Part shown: one piece after another, positions 29,138 through 40,700 of the stretch
Layout of the letters: the number at the start of each line of letters is the position of its first letter
Numbering within the stretch: position 1 is the first letter of the stretch
Translations under genes and position numbers: made by a program
The notes under the pieces: model-generated
Told to the model about the DNA's origin: nothing
Database searches by the model: none
Seen by the model: only the letters and a program-made list of their open reading frames with translations
DNA from: Echeneis naucrates
Lineage: Eukaryota; Chordata; Actinopteri; Carangiformes; Echeneidae
Length of the DNA: 64,000 nt
Assembly: GCF_900963305.1 (NCBI RefSeq)
Contig: NW_021780168.1
Span: 374,501 to 438,500 of the forward strand
Reading direction: 5' to 3'

Positions 29138-29219
29138 GTTGTTGTGGCCGAGGGGTTAAGGCGATGGACTTGAAATCCAATGGGGTTTCCCCGCGCAGGT
29201 TCAAATCCTGCCAACAATG
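29138..29219 (+). tRNA. tRNA-Ser (TGA)
   Basis: 82 bases, acceptor GTTGTTG/CAACAAT (one G-U), anticodon loop CTTGAAA (TGA), long variable arm TGGGGTTTCCCCG, T-arm GCAGGTTCAAATCCTGC. One anticodon-stem end mismatch. Flanks match those of 18811 upstream (about 60 bases), so the pair arose by DNA duplication, not retroposition. Confidence 0.83.
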
Positions 29220-29899
29220 GTTGGATGGATGCATGGAGGATGTTTCACGCGTCTTTAAATTGGTCACTGGCTGCTTCTGGTTATGTTTGATGAACAAAAG
29301 CACAAAAATCATGGTACACGTCAGGAGAAATGACACTTCATGTCTGTTTTCTGAGTGTGCTCAGAACAACTTCATTCTCAAATCACATCCTCACGACACT
29401 GTGTGACGTCACTGGAGATCAAAGGCATTACCTGTCTTTAATCGCTTTCCCACGCGTGACACTCTAGCGTTCGTGTCAGATGGATGAGCGCATGCGCACA
29501 AAGACGGACACGAACGAATGATAAATGGCAAATAATAAATGAAAAAGCACAAAAACCCAAAGATCCAACTCAGTTTGAAAATATTTTTAATCTTTAATTA
29601 AATGTAAATCATTTAAAAATGTTGAACTACTTACATTTAAACCACATAGACAAGTATGAAGGATGATACAACAGGACGTAAATGAAAATCCTAACAGTTT
29701 TATCTCGTCTTTGGTTCAGATTGGCATGAAGAAAAACCAAGTGGCTCAGCTTTGATGGCTTTCTTGGTTCCTTTTTAGGACAAATAAGGAGAAGGAAAGA
29801 GTCGAAGTGAATGAGAATATTCTCTCGTGATCACAGATGAGGCTCCCTCCCCCGAAAACCTGATTGGTCCTTCCATGTCCCCTCAGCTGTCATTGGCTC

Positions 29900-30137
29900 T
29901 CAGTGGTGTCATTCATTTGGAGTGACAGCGCGTTGTGTAAAGTTGTTTAAGTGGCTACAACTCGACATTTTGTGAGAAAATGGAAAACAAAATAAATCTT
30001 AGAAGTGAACTGAAAAGAGGAGCAGTGCCGAAAACAAGTTCAGGGAGTTCTGCTGCAAACTAAATGCTGTAAATTCACCAGTCTGAGTTTTGAAACAAAC
30101 TTCCGTCTTCCTGCAGCAAATATTCACCGGAGTTCAG
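29900..30137 (+). promoter_or_regulatory. Candidate promoter and leader exon of NLR gene A
   Basis: A short exon-like stretch ends at a strong donor (TTCAG/GTAAGA at 30137). Upstream lie an inverted CCAAT (GATTGG at about 29870) and a purine-rich GAGAAAATGGAAAAC that loosely resembles an interferon-response element. Assignment to gene A rests on position and splice pattern only. Confidence 0.3.
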
Positions 30138-30299
30138 GTAAGAACTTTAATGAGAACTTTAACGCAGAATTTCTGTAAAGTTGTCTTTTCTCTGTTTCCA
30201 CGTGAAACTGTTCTTAAACAACATTTAATCGACATGTTGAGCAGAGTCCTCCTTGTTGAAGGTCGTTACGTCGTTATGCTAACATCGCTAAATTAGCTA

Positions 30300-30377
30300 A
30301 TTTGGTTAGCATGCTAACTTTGTTAATTTAGCTAGCATGCTAACTTTGTTAATTTAGCTAGCATGCTGACGTATCTT
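30300..30377. repeat. 26-bp tandem repeat, three copies
   Basis: Unit AATTTAGCTAGCATGCTAAC plus TTTGTT, with ATGCTAAC in each copy (an octamer-like motif). Lies in the presumed first intron of NLR gene A. Confidence 0.7.
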
Positions 30378-30473
30378 AATTAGCTAATTAGGCTTCGTTA
30401 GCATGGAAAAACATTTCTCACTGTTGCAGTTACTGCCTCAGTTTGAACTCGAATTAAAGACTTGTTCTTTCAG

Positions 30474-30544
30474 AGGAAACACAGCAGCTCAGTGTAGGTC
30501 AGCAGGCTGAAGTCCTGTTAGTCAGAGCACACCTGGACCGACAG
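30474..30544 (+). other. Candidate noncoding leader exon
   Basis: Bounded by a pyrimidine-rich acceptor (TTCTTTCAG) and a GTGAAA donor after ACAG. No ATG-led frame. Could belong to the NLR A 5' UTR. Confidence 0.3.
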
Positions 30545-31429
30545 GTGAAAATACAGAGAAGGAGAAATTGACTTGGTGTTTGATTATTTCTCCTCAAAGA
30601 CAGTTGATGATGTGTAAACTTGATGACCTGATGAAGACATCACTGAATCTGATGACAGCGGAAGGTCCCTCTCTGTGATGAAGTGATGATGAGGATTGTT
30701 TCTTTTTGGGTGGTGTTGTGGGGAGGAGGTTTGTCCACATCTGGTTATGGATGGCTGGCTCCTGTGTTCAGGGGGAGGACATGGACATGCTTCTGTCTCT
30801 CTTTAGCCTGTTAAAGGAGGAGGGTTGGAATTGTGACAAACAAGAAATGAAGAATAGACAGAGGACAGTTCATTTGTAGTTCAAAACATATTTAGGGTGT
30901 TTTTTTTCGGTAACTGATAAACAACTTTTCTTAACAACATCCAAATGTTAGAAACTCAGTGCTGCTTGGAATAGTCAGTACAGTCTGGATACAACAGTGG
31001 TCCGGGCTGCATCATGTATGTTTATATTGAATGTGGTGGAGAGTTAATATTATAATCCCAGTAATTTACTCATTGACAGAGCCTGTGATTAATTTCCCAG
31101 AATTTTTGCAGCCTTTGTGAGCTGCAAGTCTGTTGCTTTTTGTTCATTTTATTGGTTTATAGTCTTTCTGTTTTCTTAATTTTACAGTTGTGAAATTCAG
31201 TATTGTGTCTTCTCCATGTGGTCGGTTGGTCAGATGCAGCAAACCCAGCCCTTTTTATGTGGACGTGCACAGATCTAGATGGAAAAACCAGGTTTGATTA
31301 TCAAGTTGATAACCAGCTTTGTGGATCACTAAAACAGATCCCAGGCATGTTAATCCAGCTTTGTGATACAGGCCTCTGGTTCCTCAGTGTCTCTTAGCTC
31401 TTTGAAGGAGGCAACATCTTTTGAAGAGA

Positions 31430-32740
31430 CACCCTGATCTGCAGTGGTCTAGTCCCAGGGTGATCTGCTGATATGCTGATGCTGAAGATGTTATGTGTCT
31501 CACCAGAGAACTCTAGATATACACTGTAGAAAAACAAACTGTCCCCTTACACACTGTAGACAAACACACTTTAAAATATACCATCCTCATAAATGCTCTC
31601 ATACATTGTGCCACTATGCCATTTCTAATCTGATCATTGTAGACAAACATAACTGTGTATCTGAGCATGTGTAAAAATGTTTTCTAATCGTATTAAAAGA
31701 TAAAGGATCATTTATTTGTCCCATATTGTACAACACATCATATAAATCAAAGGTCATTGGATCTTTGTGATCTACCTGATATGGTTTTATTATTACTGTC
31801 TGTTAATGATTGACTTCAATTCATTCCAAAGTTCAGATTTGCTGGGGTATGAGATTTTCCTGTAAGTCATATTCAGTTTTCCACAGAGAGCTCAGACTGT
31901 GTTTTGATCAACAACTTTAGAAAACCTCCTGCTGTCAGATATACATGGATATATTGTCTTTAGTTTTTTCATGGAAGCTGCAGTTAAAGTTCACCTTCAC
32001 TCATCAGCTGCATGAAGATCAGTTCGACCATCAGGTAACGTAACCAACAGCCTTCATCCTGTTTGTGTCAGTGAATGTTGAACTGATTTAAAAACAGATT
32101 AAGTCAACAAAATGGAAATATTAAAATTAAGATAAGATTTAGCTGCATTGACAGCTGAACTTTACTCCTTCTGACTTCTACAAATCAAGAAATAATATAT
32201 TATTGAGGAAATTATATTTACAAATTTGATTTGAAAACTGATAATTTGATGCTCATATCTGGGGCCTTGATGATCATTTTCAACCAGCTACCTTCTCAGA
32301 TATATTTACGAACTGAGAAGGGCTGTTGAAGAGTTGAAGAACATGGCAGAAAGACAGGGAGATAGACGAAGTGATAAAAGAACACAAACAGTTCAGTTTT
32401 GTAACCCTTAATGTTCACTATTAAAGGAAACTGTTAACATAATTTAAATGTTGCAGTCAGTGAATGCTTTAATCCGTATGCTCCCTGTTCAGATTCCAGA
32501 TAAAGAGGGTTGGTTGTGGATGATGTGGTTACTTATTAACAAGATCTCTTAAAATGTTTGTGATAAAGACATGAACTCATAAAATTAAAATAAAAACATC
32601 AGCATGCTATCAATTAACCCAGCAGGATGCTTTCTGACAATTCACTTTAATGTATTTCTAACCATATCTGCTCATGAAATATAATATCTCTAAATAACAA
32701 TTTAAAAGGTTAAAAGGGTTTTTGGCTTTCAGGACTGATT
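31430..32740 (+). repeat. NLR upstream module, duplicated at 56360-57660
   Basis: About 1.3 kb shared by both NLR genes, in the same orientation and order. It contains a leader-like exon (31978-32034 here; 56870-56931 in the other copy) ending CGACCATCAG/GTAACG. The conserved splice edges suggest a 5' UTR exon common to both genes. Confidence 0.65.
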
Positions 32741-32904
32741 TGCTCTGATGCACATTTCGGACCAGATACCTGACATCTCTTCCTAAATGCAAGTGCATCA
32801 ATGTCTGGGGTTAGGCTGTGGGCTGAGAAATCCTCAGGACTGAGTGAAAATGTTCATCAGGGAGACGACTCCATAGTGTTGATTTGTTCATCTTCATCAA
32901 AGAG

Positions 32905-33480
32905 ATCAAATCAGATTCATTTGTATAGCACCAAATCATAACAAACATCAAGGCACTTTACATATAGAGCAGGTCTAGACCAAACTCTTTTTATAAAATT
33001 ATTTAAAGAGAGCAAGCACTTGGCAACAGTGAAGAGGAAAACCTTCCTTTAAGAGGCAGAAACCTCGGGCAAAACCAGGCTCAGGGGGGGCGGCCATCTG
33101 CCTCGACCGGTTGGGTTGAGTGTGGGATTGGGAGAGAGAGAGAATGAGAGCAAGAAAAGGGGATATTCAAACAGGTGTAGGCAGGAACATGATGCTGCAA
33201 GGAGTTCATGGAGTAGTAGTACAGAATTCATGGGGATAAGGGAGCAGCAGGTGTTGCAGGAACAGGGGATGGCGATGAGTCACCACCTGCAGGATGAGGA
33301 CAGGTACAGAGAGGAGAGGAACTGGGAGAGACAGAGACTTTGGTAAAACATGGTTAGTAAATCCAGTACACATGCTTAGAACTGGGAGAAACAGGGATTT
33401 CATGCAAGGGAAGGGAGAAAGAGAGATGATGCTCAGTCCTTCCCCCAGCAGCCTAGGCCTATAGCAGCAAAGCTAAAGAG
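32905..33480. repeat. High-copy teleost interspersed repeat
   Basis: Contains hallmark phrases TTTGTATAGCACCAAATCA, GCACTTTACATATAGAGCAG and GGCGGCCATCTGCCTCGACC that I recognise from dispersed repeats in many percomorph genomes. Family name not certain. No intact reading frame. Confidence 0.6.
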
Positions 33481-33660
33481 TAGACAGACTTTAACTTTTT
33501 AACTTTAAGCTCTGTCATACAGAAAAGTTTTAGCCTGGTCTTGAAAATTGCTAAAGACTCAGCCCCCCGGGCTGATACTGGGAGTTGGTTCCATAGAAGA
33601 GGAGCCTGATAACTGATAGATTTGTAGAGAGCATTTGAGCAGCTTGTGCACGGAGTTGGG
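33459..33660 (-). mobile_element. LINE RT C-terminal fragment
   Basis: Minus-strand reading YQAPLLWNQLPVSARGAESL and IFKTRLK resembles the conserved LWNSLP...SLSVFKSRLK end of fish non-LTR reverse transcriptases. Adjacent to and partly inside the dispersed repeat. Confidence 0.5.
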
Positions 33661-33870
33661 GCAGTGTGTCGGGGAGCAGCACCCACAGACTCATGCTTTG
33701 ACTTGAGCGTGTCACTACACTGGATTTCAGTCAGCTCCATTTGGAGGTTGACTGGGGCACTTTCCACATCAACCGCAAACGGATTACTGAGCAGTCCAAA
33801 TCTGCATTTCTGCTTCAAACCTGGCGCTGATTACACTGAGTTTCTCAGCGAACTGAAAAGATTTCTGATA
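33660..33870 (-). mobile_element. hAT transposase-derived fragment
   Basis: Minus-strand reading GLLSNPFAVDVESAPVNLQM and then ELTEIQCSDTLKSKHESVGA matches the C-terminal region of hAT-type transposases and their domesticated relatives (ZBED/GTF2I-repeat-like proteins). Only this piece is present and it joins the LINE fragment, so it is nested debris. Confidence 0.65.
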
Positions 33871-34331
33871 TATCATGTGCATTTCTTCATTTTTATTATT
33901 ATTATTATTTTTAGGAGAGATCTGTAAAATTACGTCATATTTTATGAAAAATGACATTTGAATACAAAAAAATATGTGAAATTATTGTAAAAAACTAATG
34001 ATAATGTAATATTATATTATGGTTAATTACTTGTAACTCTAAAGGTAAATCTTAAAATTTCAGCTAGCATCTCTTAATTTACAGTTGTTCTCTTATGGAA
34101 AACAGTAAAAAAAACAACTTGTATGCAAAAGTTCAGTTAAAGATGTACAAATACAATAAATTGTCATTCAAAAATATTATTTTAATATAATTAATTAACA
34201 AATTTTAAACGTAAAACATAAAATTGCTGCAAATCCATAAAGTTACTGACATCTTATTGTTTTATTTGAAAATAGGAAAAATCTCTAAAAATAAAAATAC
34301 ATAAAAATATTTATATATTTTTTATTTACAG
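33871..34331. other. A/T-rich stretch, no feature seen
   Basis: Very A/T-rich with no recognisable gene or named repeat. Confidence 0.5.
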
Positions 34332-34442
34332 TGCAGAGAACAGAGAAAAGCCCTCCTGGAGCTCAGCAAGAAGAGGGAGTCAGTGCCAGAGCTGGCCCCC
34401 ATGTTGTGGCCCTCCTGTGGCCCCGTAGCAGCCCTGCTGCAG
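34332..34442 (+). pseudogene. CNOT9 (RQCD1) exon 2-like fossil
   Basis: After acceptor ATTTACAG it reads [20 protein letters not shown] and [17 protein letters not shown], then a GTAAGT donor. Human CNOT9 has [20 protein letters not shown] and LWHSFGTIAALLQ. The frame is open and both splice sites are good, but the neighbouring CNOT9 exons are not in the window, so it is an exon captured into the NLR upstream block. It might be spliced into NLR transcripts as leader or as an N-terminal addition (unproven). Confidence 0.8.
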
Positions 34443-37328
34443 GTAAGTGAACCAGAGCAGGATTTTCTACATGAGGGGAACAAAAGATGCACCAAGCAGT
34501 GTTATTTTGGCAGCAAGTTTGGATTTAGATTGGCTGCAGTCTTTTCACTAAAATGTCACTTAGTGTTAGTCCTATACACCGGTTCACTTTCACTGCAGTC
34601 AGGTTCCAGATTGTCCTTAAAGAGGACTTTGGATGTGTTGTTGACCAATAGCAATACTAAAATAACCAACCAGAGTTATTCTGGCACAGACTCAGTTTGG
34701 ACTGGTTTTAACGTCACTCTGTTTCATACTTTGGACTCTGACGTTATGAGGATGTAACTTTTCCTCAGCTCAAACAGACACCAGGACTGATGAGGGAGAA
34801 CAAGCAGCTTCTTCTCTTCACATGAAGCTGGAAAGTGTCAGAAAGTCTCCCTGAAGTGAGTTCAGCAGGTGAGAATCTGTAAATGTGTGAACAGGATCGC
34901 TGTGATCACATTGTGTTGTTTCACTGTTTGACTGGACAGGAGAACTTTTTTCTTTTTTGGATCCTGTCCTGTTCAGCAGTTGGGGCAGACAGTATGAACG
35001 CTCCTGGTGCCTCGTTGTGCGGACATTTTTCTCTGTGTGTCTCTGACATACTTCTTCTGTTGCCATTTAAGTTTAACTTTATGGGCAATGGTATTGGTTT
35101 ATTGATAAAAATACTCAACTGAGTTGAGTCAACTCAGGATTGGGTAGAATGAGAGAGCAGAAGGGGGGGGGGGGGGGGCACATACATAACATAGGGAAGA
35201 CCCATGCACTGACCCGCAGGAAAACACAGGAGCAGCAGCCCCTGACCGGTGGCAGCCCTCAGAGACACACAGGAGACAAAGGACCCCAGGCCTTCTGTAT
35301 AACATGTCTGCTTTCAGATATGTAATAATAATAATGAGAGTTTCTCTTCGACGATGATTTAAGGATCAGTTGTATTAACGGCCACTAATAGAATCAACAG
35401 AGCACGTCTGTTCAGTGTGAGTTGACAGAGTTTAGTGACAGAACTGGTCTGACAGCTCAGATCATGACTGAGGTGTTAGTCCTTTAAAAGATCAACATCT
35501 ATAATTATCACTAACACTAAAACAGACTTGTCTTTGCTTAAACTGTGTGTGATTTCTCAGAAACATAGTATCAGAGTTTGGATAATAAAACAGATGTATT
35601 ATTGAATTTATTTCCAATTTATTTCACCAAGATAATCCACCCTCTATCAATACAGTTGGGCTAAATTTGAAAACAGATACAACTTCTGTGTGATAAAACA
35701 GATTTTGAATTATCAAACAATAAATACCAAATGGTAGCGCTGCTGTCACAGATAAAGTCGGTTTGCTTTGGTAATTATTTCTTCCATGTTAATGAGACAT
35801 GAGACATGAGAGAACTAACGTGTCCTGTGATGTTGGAGAGGATCAGATCAGACAGATCTGGAAATATCTAATGACCATGATTACTGAGATCAGACTATAC
35901 TAAGTCTGGAAAGTTAAACTGAGACTCCACTGGTTGTAAAATAAGTCTGATTGTATTGAAGCCAATGGGAAAATAACTGTACGTATAATTAGCAGCAGCT
36001 ACCTATCTGTCTTATTTGCTATATAACTTCCAGACTTCTGACAGGTGTCAACAATAGCGAACATTAATCTGGATAATTTGCACTGAAGGTAAATACACTC
36101 CAGCTAACTAACAGCTAGCTCACAGTGCTCTTTTTTTATGTTCAGAGTTGGCTTGGTATTTCATCTCCAGCATAAAATATCATAAAATAATGACCAAGCA
36201 AACCCTGGTGCTCAGTCATTACACAATGAAGGGTTAGTTTATTTAGAGATATCTTATATATGTTATATTGTGCCAGAATATAAGTACAAATTCATTTTAA
36301 AGGCCTGAATATTATTACCAACCATATCTGTTTCTTAATTTTATTTCTAATATAAAACAAGATTCACTCACACAAGTCACACAAGTCAAGAATTTTAAAT
36401 AATTTTAAATTATCAAATTTAAACCAGATTTATTTTTGGAAAGTTGGTTAACAAATTAATCTTAACTTATTAACCTTGAACTGGAATGCCTTGTTCCTGT
36501 TGAGAAACAACAGACAAACAACAGAACAAAAATGTCTGAACTTGTCTGATACTTTGGATGAACTTGGCTCAATGAATTGAACTCTTACTGTCAATGGTCC
36601 ACTCTGAGTATTTACAGACATGGTGAAGCCACTGAAGATTTAAAGCAGCACTCCTTGTTTTTATTGTTGGATTATTAGAAGCAAAACAGAAATATTTACA
36701 TTATCACATGTAGTCTGATCAATAATGTGACATGAATTAAATTCCAGCTCCATCAACACATCCACAGAGAGAAGAAGCACCATCAGATCTGAGACACATT
36801 ATGTGAAACCTGCAGATTACTGACAGGTTAGACTGATATGTGTCTGAAGTTGTGGAGCCACAGTATTTAGATAATATGTCAAACAAAGAAACAAATGTTT
36901 AAGGTGCATCCTAAACATTAGATGAAGGAACCACCTCTCCAGTCTAGGGTTTCCTGATAAAGGTCAAATTGGTTTAGATGTAACTGATGTTTGATTAGGC
37001 TTGTAATTATTTGATGAATTGTAGGTTTTTGGCCTTTTTAAATGTTACACAATGTCAATATTTATCTGATGCAATTAGAAATTGTGTGTATAATGCAATA
37101 ATAAATAATTGAATGTTGGAATGAACATTAATCTTGAATGTTGTTTCTGGATTTTCTGTCTCTGTTGATTTCAGTCAGATTCTGTAAGAAACAACAGTTT
37201 GCTGTTGGGAGTTAAAAGCTGAAGTTAATGACATGTTAGTGACAGTAATGCTGATTATGTGTCCTGTGATGTAAATCCTGTTGTAATTAAGCTTTTTGTT
37301 GTGTTTGTGTGAAGGTGGAGGCTCAGCT
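34443..37328 (+). other. Introns and leader of NLR gene A
   Basis: 34780-34867 is the conserved leader-like exon (TTCAGCAG/GTGAG). 34443-36600 parallels 4752-6900. A poly(G) run lies at 35163-35178. No coding exon until the ATG at 37329. Confidence 0.5.
35163..35178. repeat. poly(G) run
   Basis: Sixteen consecutive G, able to form a G-quadruplex, within the intron before NLR A exon 1. Confidence 0.9.
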
Positions 37329-37686
37329 ATGAATCAGTGTGAGGACAGAGAGGAGGGAGCCCCTCCCTCTAAAACCACTCTGTGTGGGGAACATGAGAGT
37401 CAGACCAAAGCTCAGAGGTGAGATGAGGATCTCTAACTGTCCATCTGTCAGAGCTCAGCACTCAGATCACTGCTCCATCATCATTCACTCTCACTGTCAC
37501 TTACATTTTTTTACTGCTTCAGTTTTTTTATCCTTGTCTCCATTGGGAACTCAACCAGGATGTGGAGATTCATTCATTCATATTCACCAGTCCATCACAG
37601 GGCCAACACACAGAGACAGACAAACAATCTGCCACACTCACACTCAGACCTACAGACATGGCTGTTGTGGAGTAACAGCAACATTA

Positions 37687-37718
<32 letters not shown>

Positions 37719-40700
37719 CTTTGACTTGCACAGTAAAATATTCTGGCTGATTTGTGGCGATGCAAATGAAAGCTGCACTTGGCTGATTTATTTGAAACTG
37801 ATCATTTTCTGCCCACTTTTTTGATTAATTCTTTGACTGTCAACACTGTTTCTACCAGACCAGATTCTCCTGAACTGAGCTGTATGTCCATGAAGAGTGA
37901 TCGGTCTACGAATCCTCCTCTTGACTTAAAGGGAGGACAACAGTCTGCTGTATCCAGTTGTCTGTCCATGAAGAGTGATCAGTCTATGGATGATTTTATC
38001 AAAGAAAAAAGGTAAAAGCTGATCATTTGTTGTTGTTTGACTCATTAAAGGTATCAAAGCTTGTCTATCAGTTTCTCTGCTGTTCATAGAAAACTCCTGG
38101 AACAAACTGTGTGTTTGTGTCTTTTCTCCTCAGAGTTCAGTCTGACAAACATCATCACGCAGACCTGGACTCCATATTTATGTTGTGTAAATGTTCATCC
38201 AGTGACTACAACAGACACCAACAAAGACTTGAGTTTGAAGCTGCACTCTTTAGACCAGTAGAGCTTTACTCTGTGACAGACAGGAGTTGAATTGGGATTG
38301 AACAGGTTTGGGGTGGGAGAGAGTGGGAGAGGACTGGGAGTTGTAGTTCACCACAGAGCAATAATCCATCAGCCTCAACAGATATGTTCTGTATGAATAT
38401 GGTCTGTTGGAGACTTTTACAAAACATTTCTGCTCCTTCTTCTTCATCTACAGTGAATCCTGAAGGAAAATTTGTTATTTAGTTGTTTTCCAGATAATTT
38501 CAGCTGTGACTTAATAACAAAGACCAAAGTTAATCAGATTCAGTCCTGGACCTCCATGGACTCTGTCTCGACAGGGTTTAAAGATGGAATAATTCATCAG
38601 TGAACTAGTTCAGGTGGTCTGATCCATCTTCAGCCACAGTCACAGTTAATACCCTGAATTTTCACTTCCTGAGTTGATGTGTTGAAGGGCTGTATCAGTT
38701 TGGTCTTCATGTGATGATCAGGATCTCTGTGTTGTCAGAATCTAAAGTCAAACTTAGTAAGTTACACCAGTGAAGTTAGTTTAGTGAAGTCAGCAGGTCT
38801 GAATCTTTCTGTGTAGCTCTGGAAAGAGACGTGGCAGCAGATGATACAGCAGCAGCTAAAGTTGAACTCTGCTGACTGATGATCTGATGCTTTGATCCAT
38901 CAGTTTATACTGTGAACTTTACACAGGATGTTATTGTGTTCCAGCTGCTGGAGGAGAACATCGTCTGTTTTGTGAAGAACGAGCTGAAGAAAATCAAAAG
39001 GAGTCTGAGTCCAGATTACACACAATTCATCAAGAATGAGGATGATGAGGTGGATGAAGAGCAGAGGAGGAGCAGAGAGGCATTTCTGAAGATCACAGTG
39101 AACTTCCTGAGGAGGATGAAGCAGGAGGAGCTGGCTGACTGTCTACAGAGCAGTAAGAGAATTTAACTTGATGGATCAATTAGATATTTACTAAAGTCTC
39201 AGGAGACGGAGAGAAATATAATCATATTATTCCTTAGGAGAAACAAAAATCAACATTGTTGATAAATATTTTAATCTCATCTGTTTTCATTTATTCAGAA
39301 AGTCATGCTCTAATTTGTCACCGTAAACTCAAATCTGTCCTGAAGAAGAAGTTCCAGTGTGTGTTTGAGGGGATCTCTAAAGCAGGAAACCCAACCCTTC
39401 TGAATCAGATCTACACAGAGCTCTACATCACAGAGGGAGGGACTGGAGAGGTCAATGAGGAACATGAGGTCAGACAGATTGAAACAGCATCCAGGAAACA
39501 GGACAGAGCAGAAACAAGCATCAGACAAGAAGACATCTTTAAACCCCCACCTGGAAGAGACCAACCAATCAGAACAGTGATGACAAAGGGAGTGGCTGGC
39601 ATTGGGAAAACCGTCTTAACACAGAAGTTCACTCTGGACTGGGCTGAAGACAAAGCCAACCAGGACATAGAGTTCACATTCCCCTTCACCTTCAGAGAGC
39701 TGAATGTGCTGAAAGAGAAGAAGTTCAGCTTGGTGGAACTTGTTCATCTCTTCTTCACTGAAACCAAAGAAGCAGGAATGTGCAGCTTTGATCACTTCCA
39801 GGTTGTGTTCATCTTTGACGGTCTGGATGAGTGTCGACTTCCTCTGGACTTCCACAACACTGAGGTCCTGACTGATCCTACAGAGTCCACTTCAGTGGAC
39901 GTGCTGCTGACAAACCTCATCAGGGGGAAACTGCTTCCCTCTGCTCGCCTCTGGATAACCACACGACCTGCAGCAGCCAATCAGATCCCTCCTCAGTGTG
40001 TTGACATGGTGACAGAGGTCAGAGGGTTCAGTGACCCCCAGAAGGAGGAGTACTTCAGGAAGAGGTTCAGACATGAGGAGCAGGCCAGCCGGATCATCTC
40101 CCACATCAAGACCTCACGAAGCCTCCACATCATGTGCCACATCCCAGTCTTCTGCTGGATCACTGCTACAGTTCTGGAGGAGGTGTTGAAGACCAGAGAG
40201 GGAGGAGAGCTGCCCAAGACCCTGACTGAGATGTACATCCACTTCCTGGTGGTTCAGTCCAAAGTGAAGAAGGTCAAGTACAATGGAGGAGCTGAGTCAG
40301 ATCCACACTGGAGTCCAGAGACCAGGAAGATGATTGAGTCTCTGGGAAAAGTGGCTTTTGAGCAGCTGCAGAAAGGAAACCTGATCTTCTATGAATCAGA
40401 CCTGACAGACTGTGGCATCGATATCAGAGCAGCATCAATTTACTCAGGAGTGTTCACACAGATCTTCAAAGAGGAGACAGGGCTGTACCAGGACAAGGTC
40501 TTCTGCTTCGTCCATCTGAGTGTTCAGGAGTTTCTGGCTGCTCTCCATGTCCATCTGACCTTCATCAACTCTGGAGTCAATCTGATGTCAGAAGAACAAA
40601 CAACCTCCTTGTGGTCAAAACTTTTTTGGAACAAACCTGAATCTTTAATTCTCTACCAGAGTGCTGTTGATGAGGCCTTACAGAGTCCAAATGGACACCT

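Noticed and set aside
39310-40238. Several 60-90 aa minus-strand frames opposite the NACHT exon (and 59863-60791)
   Set aside because: They are antisense shadows of a strongly coding exon and are shared simply because the two exons are near-identical.
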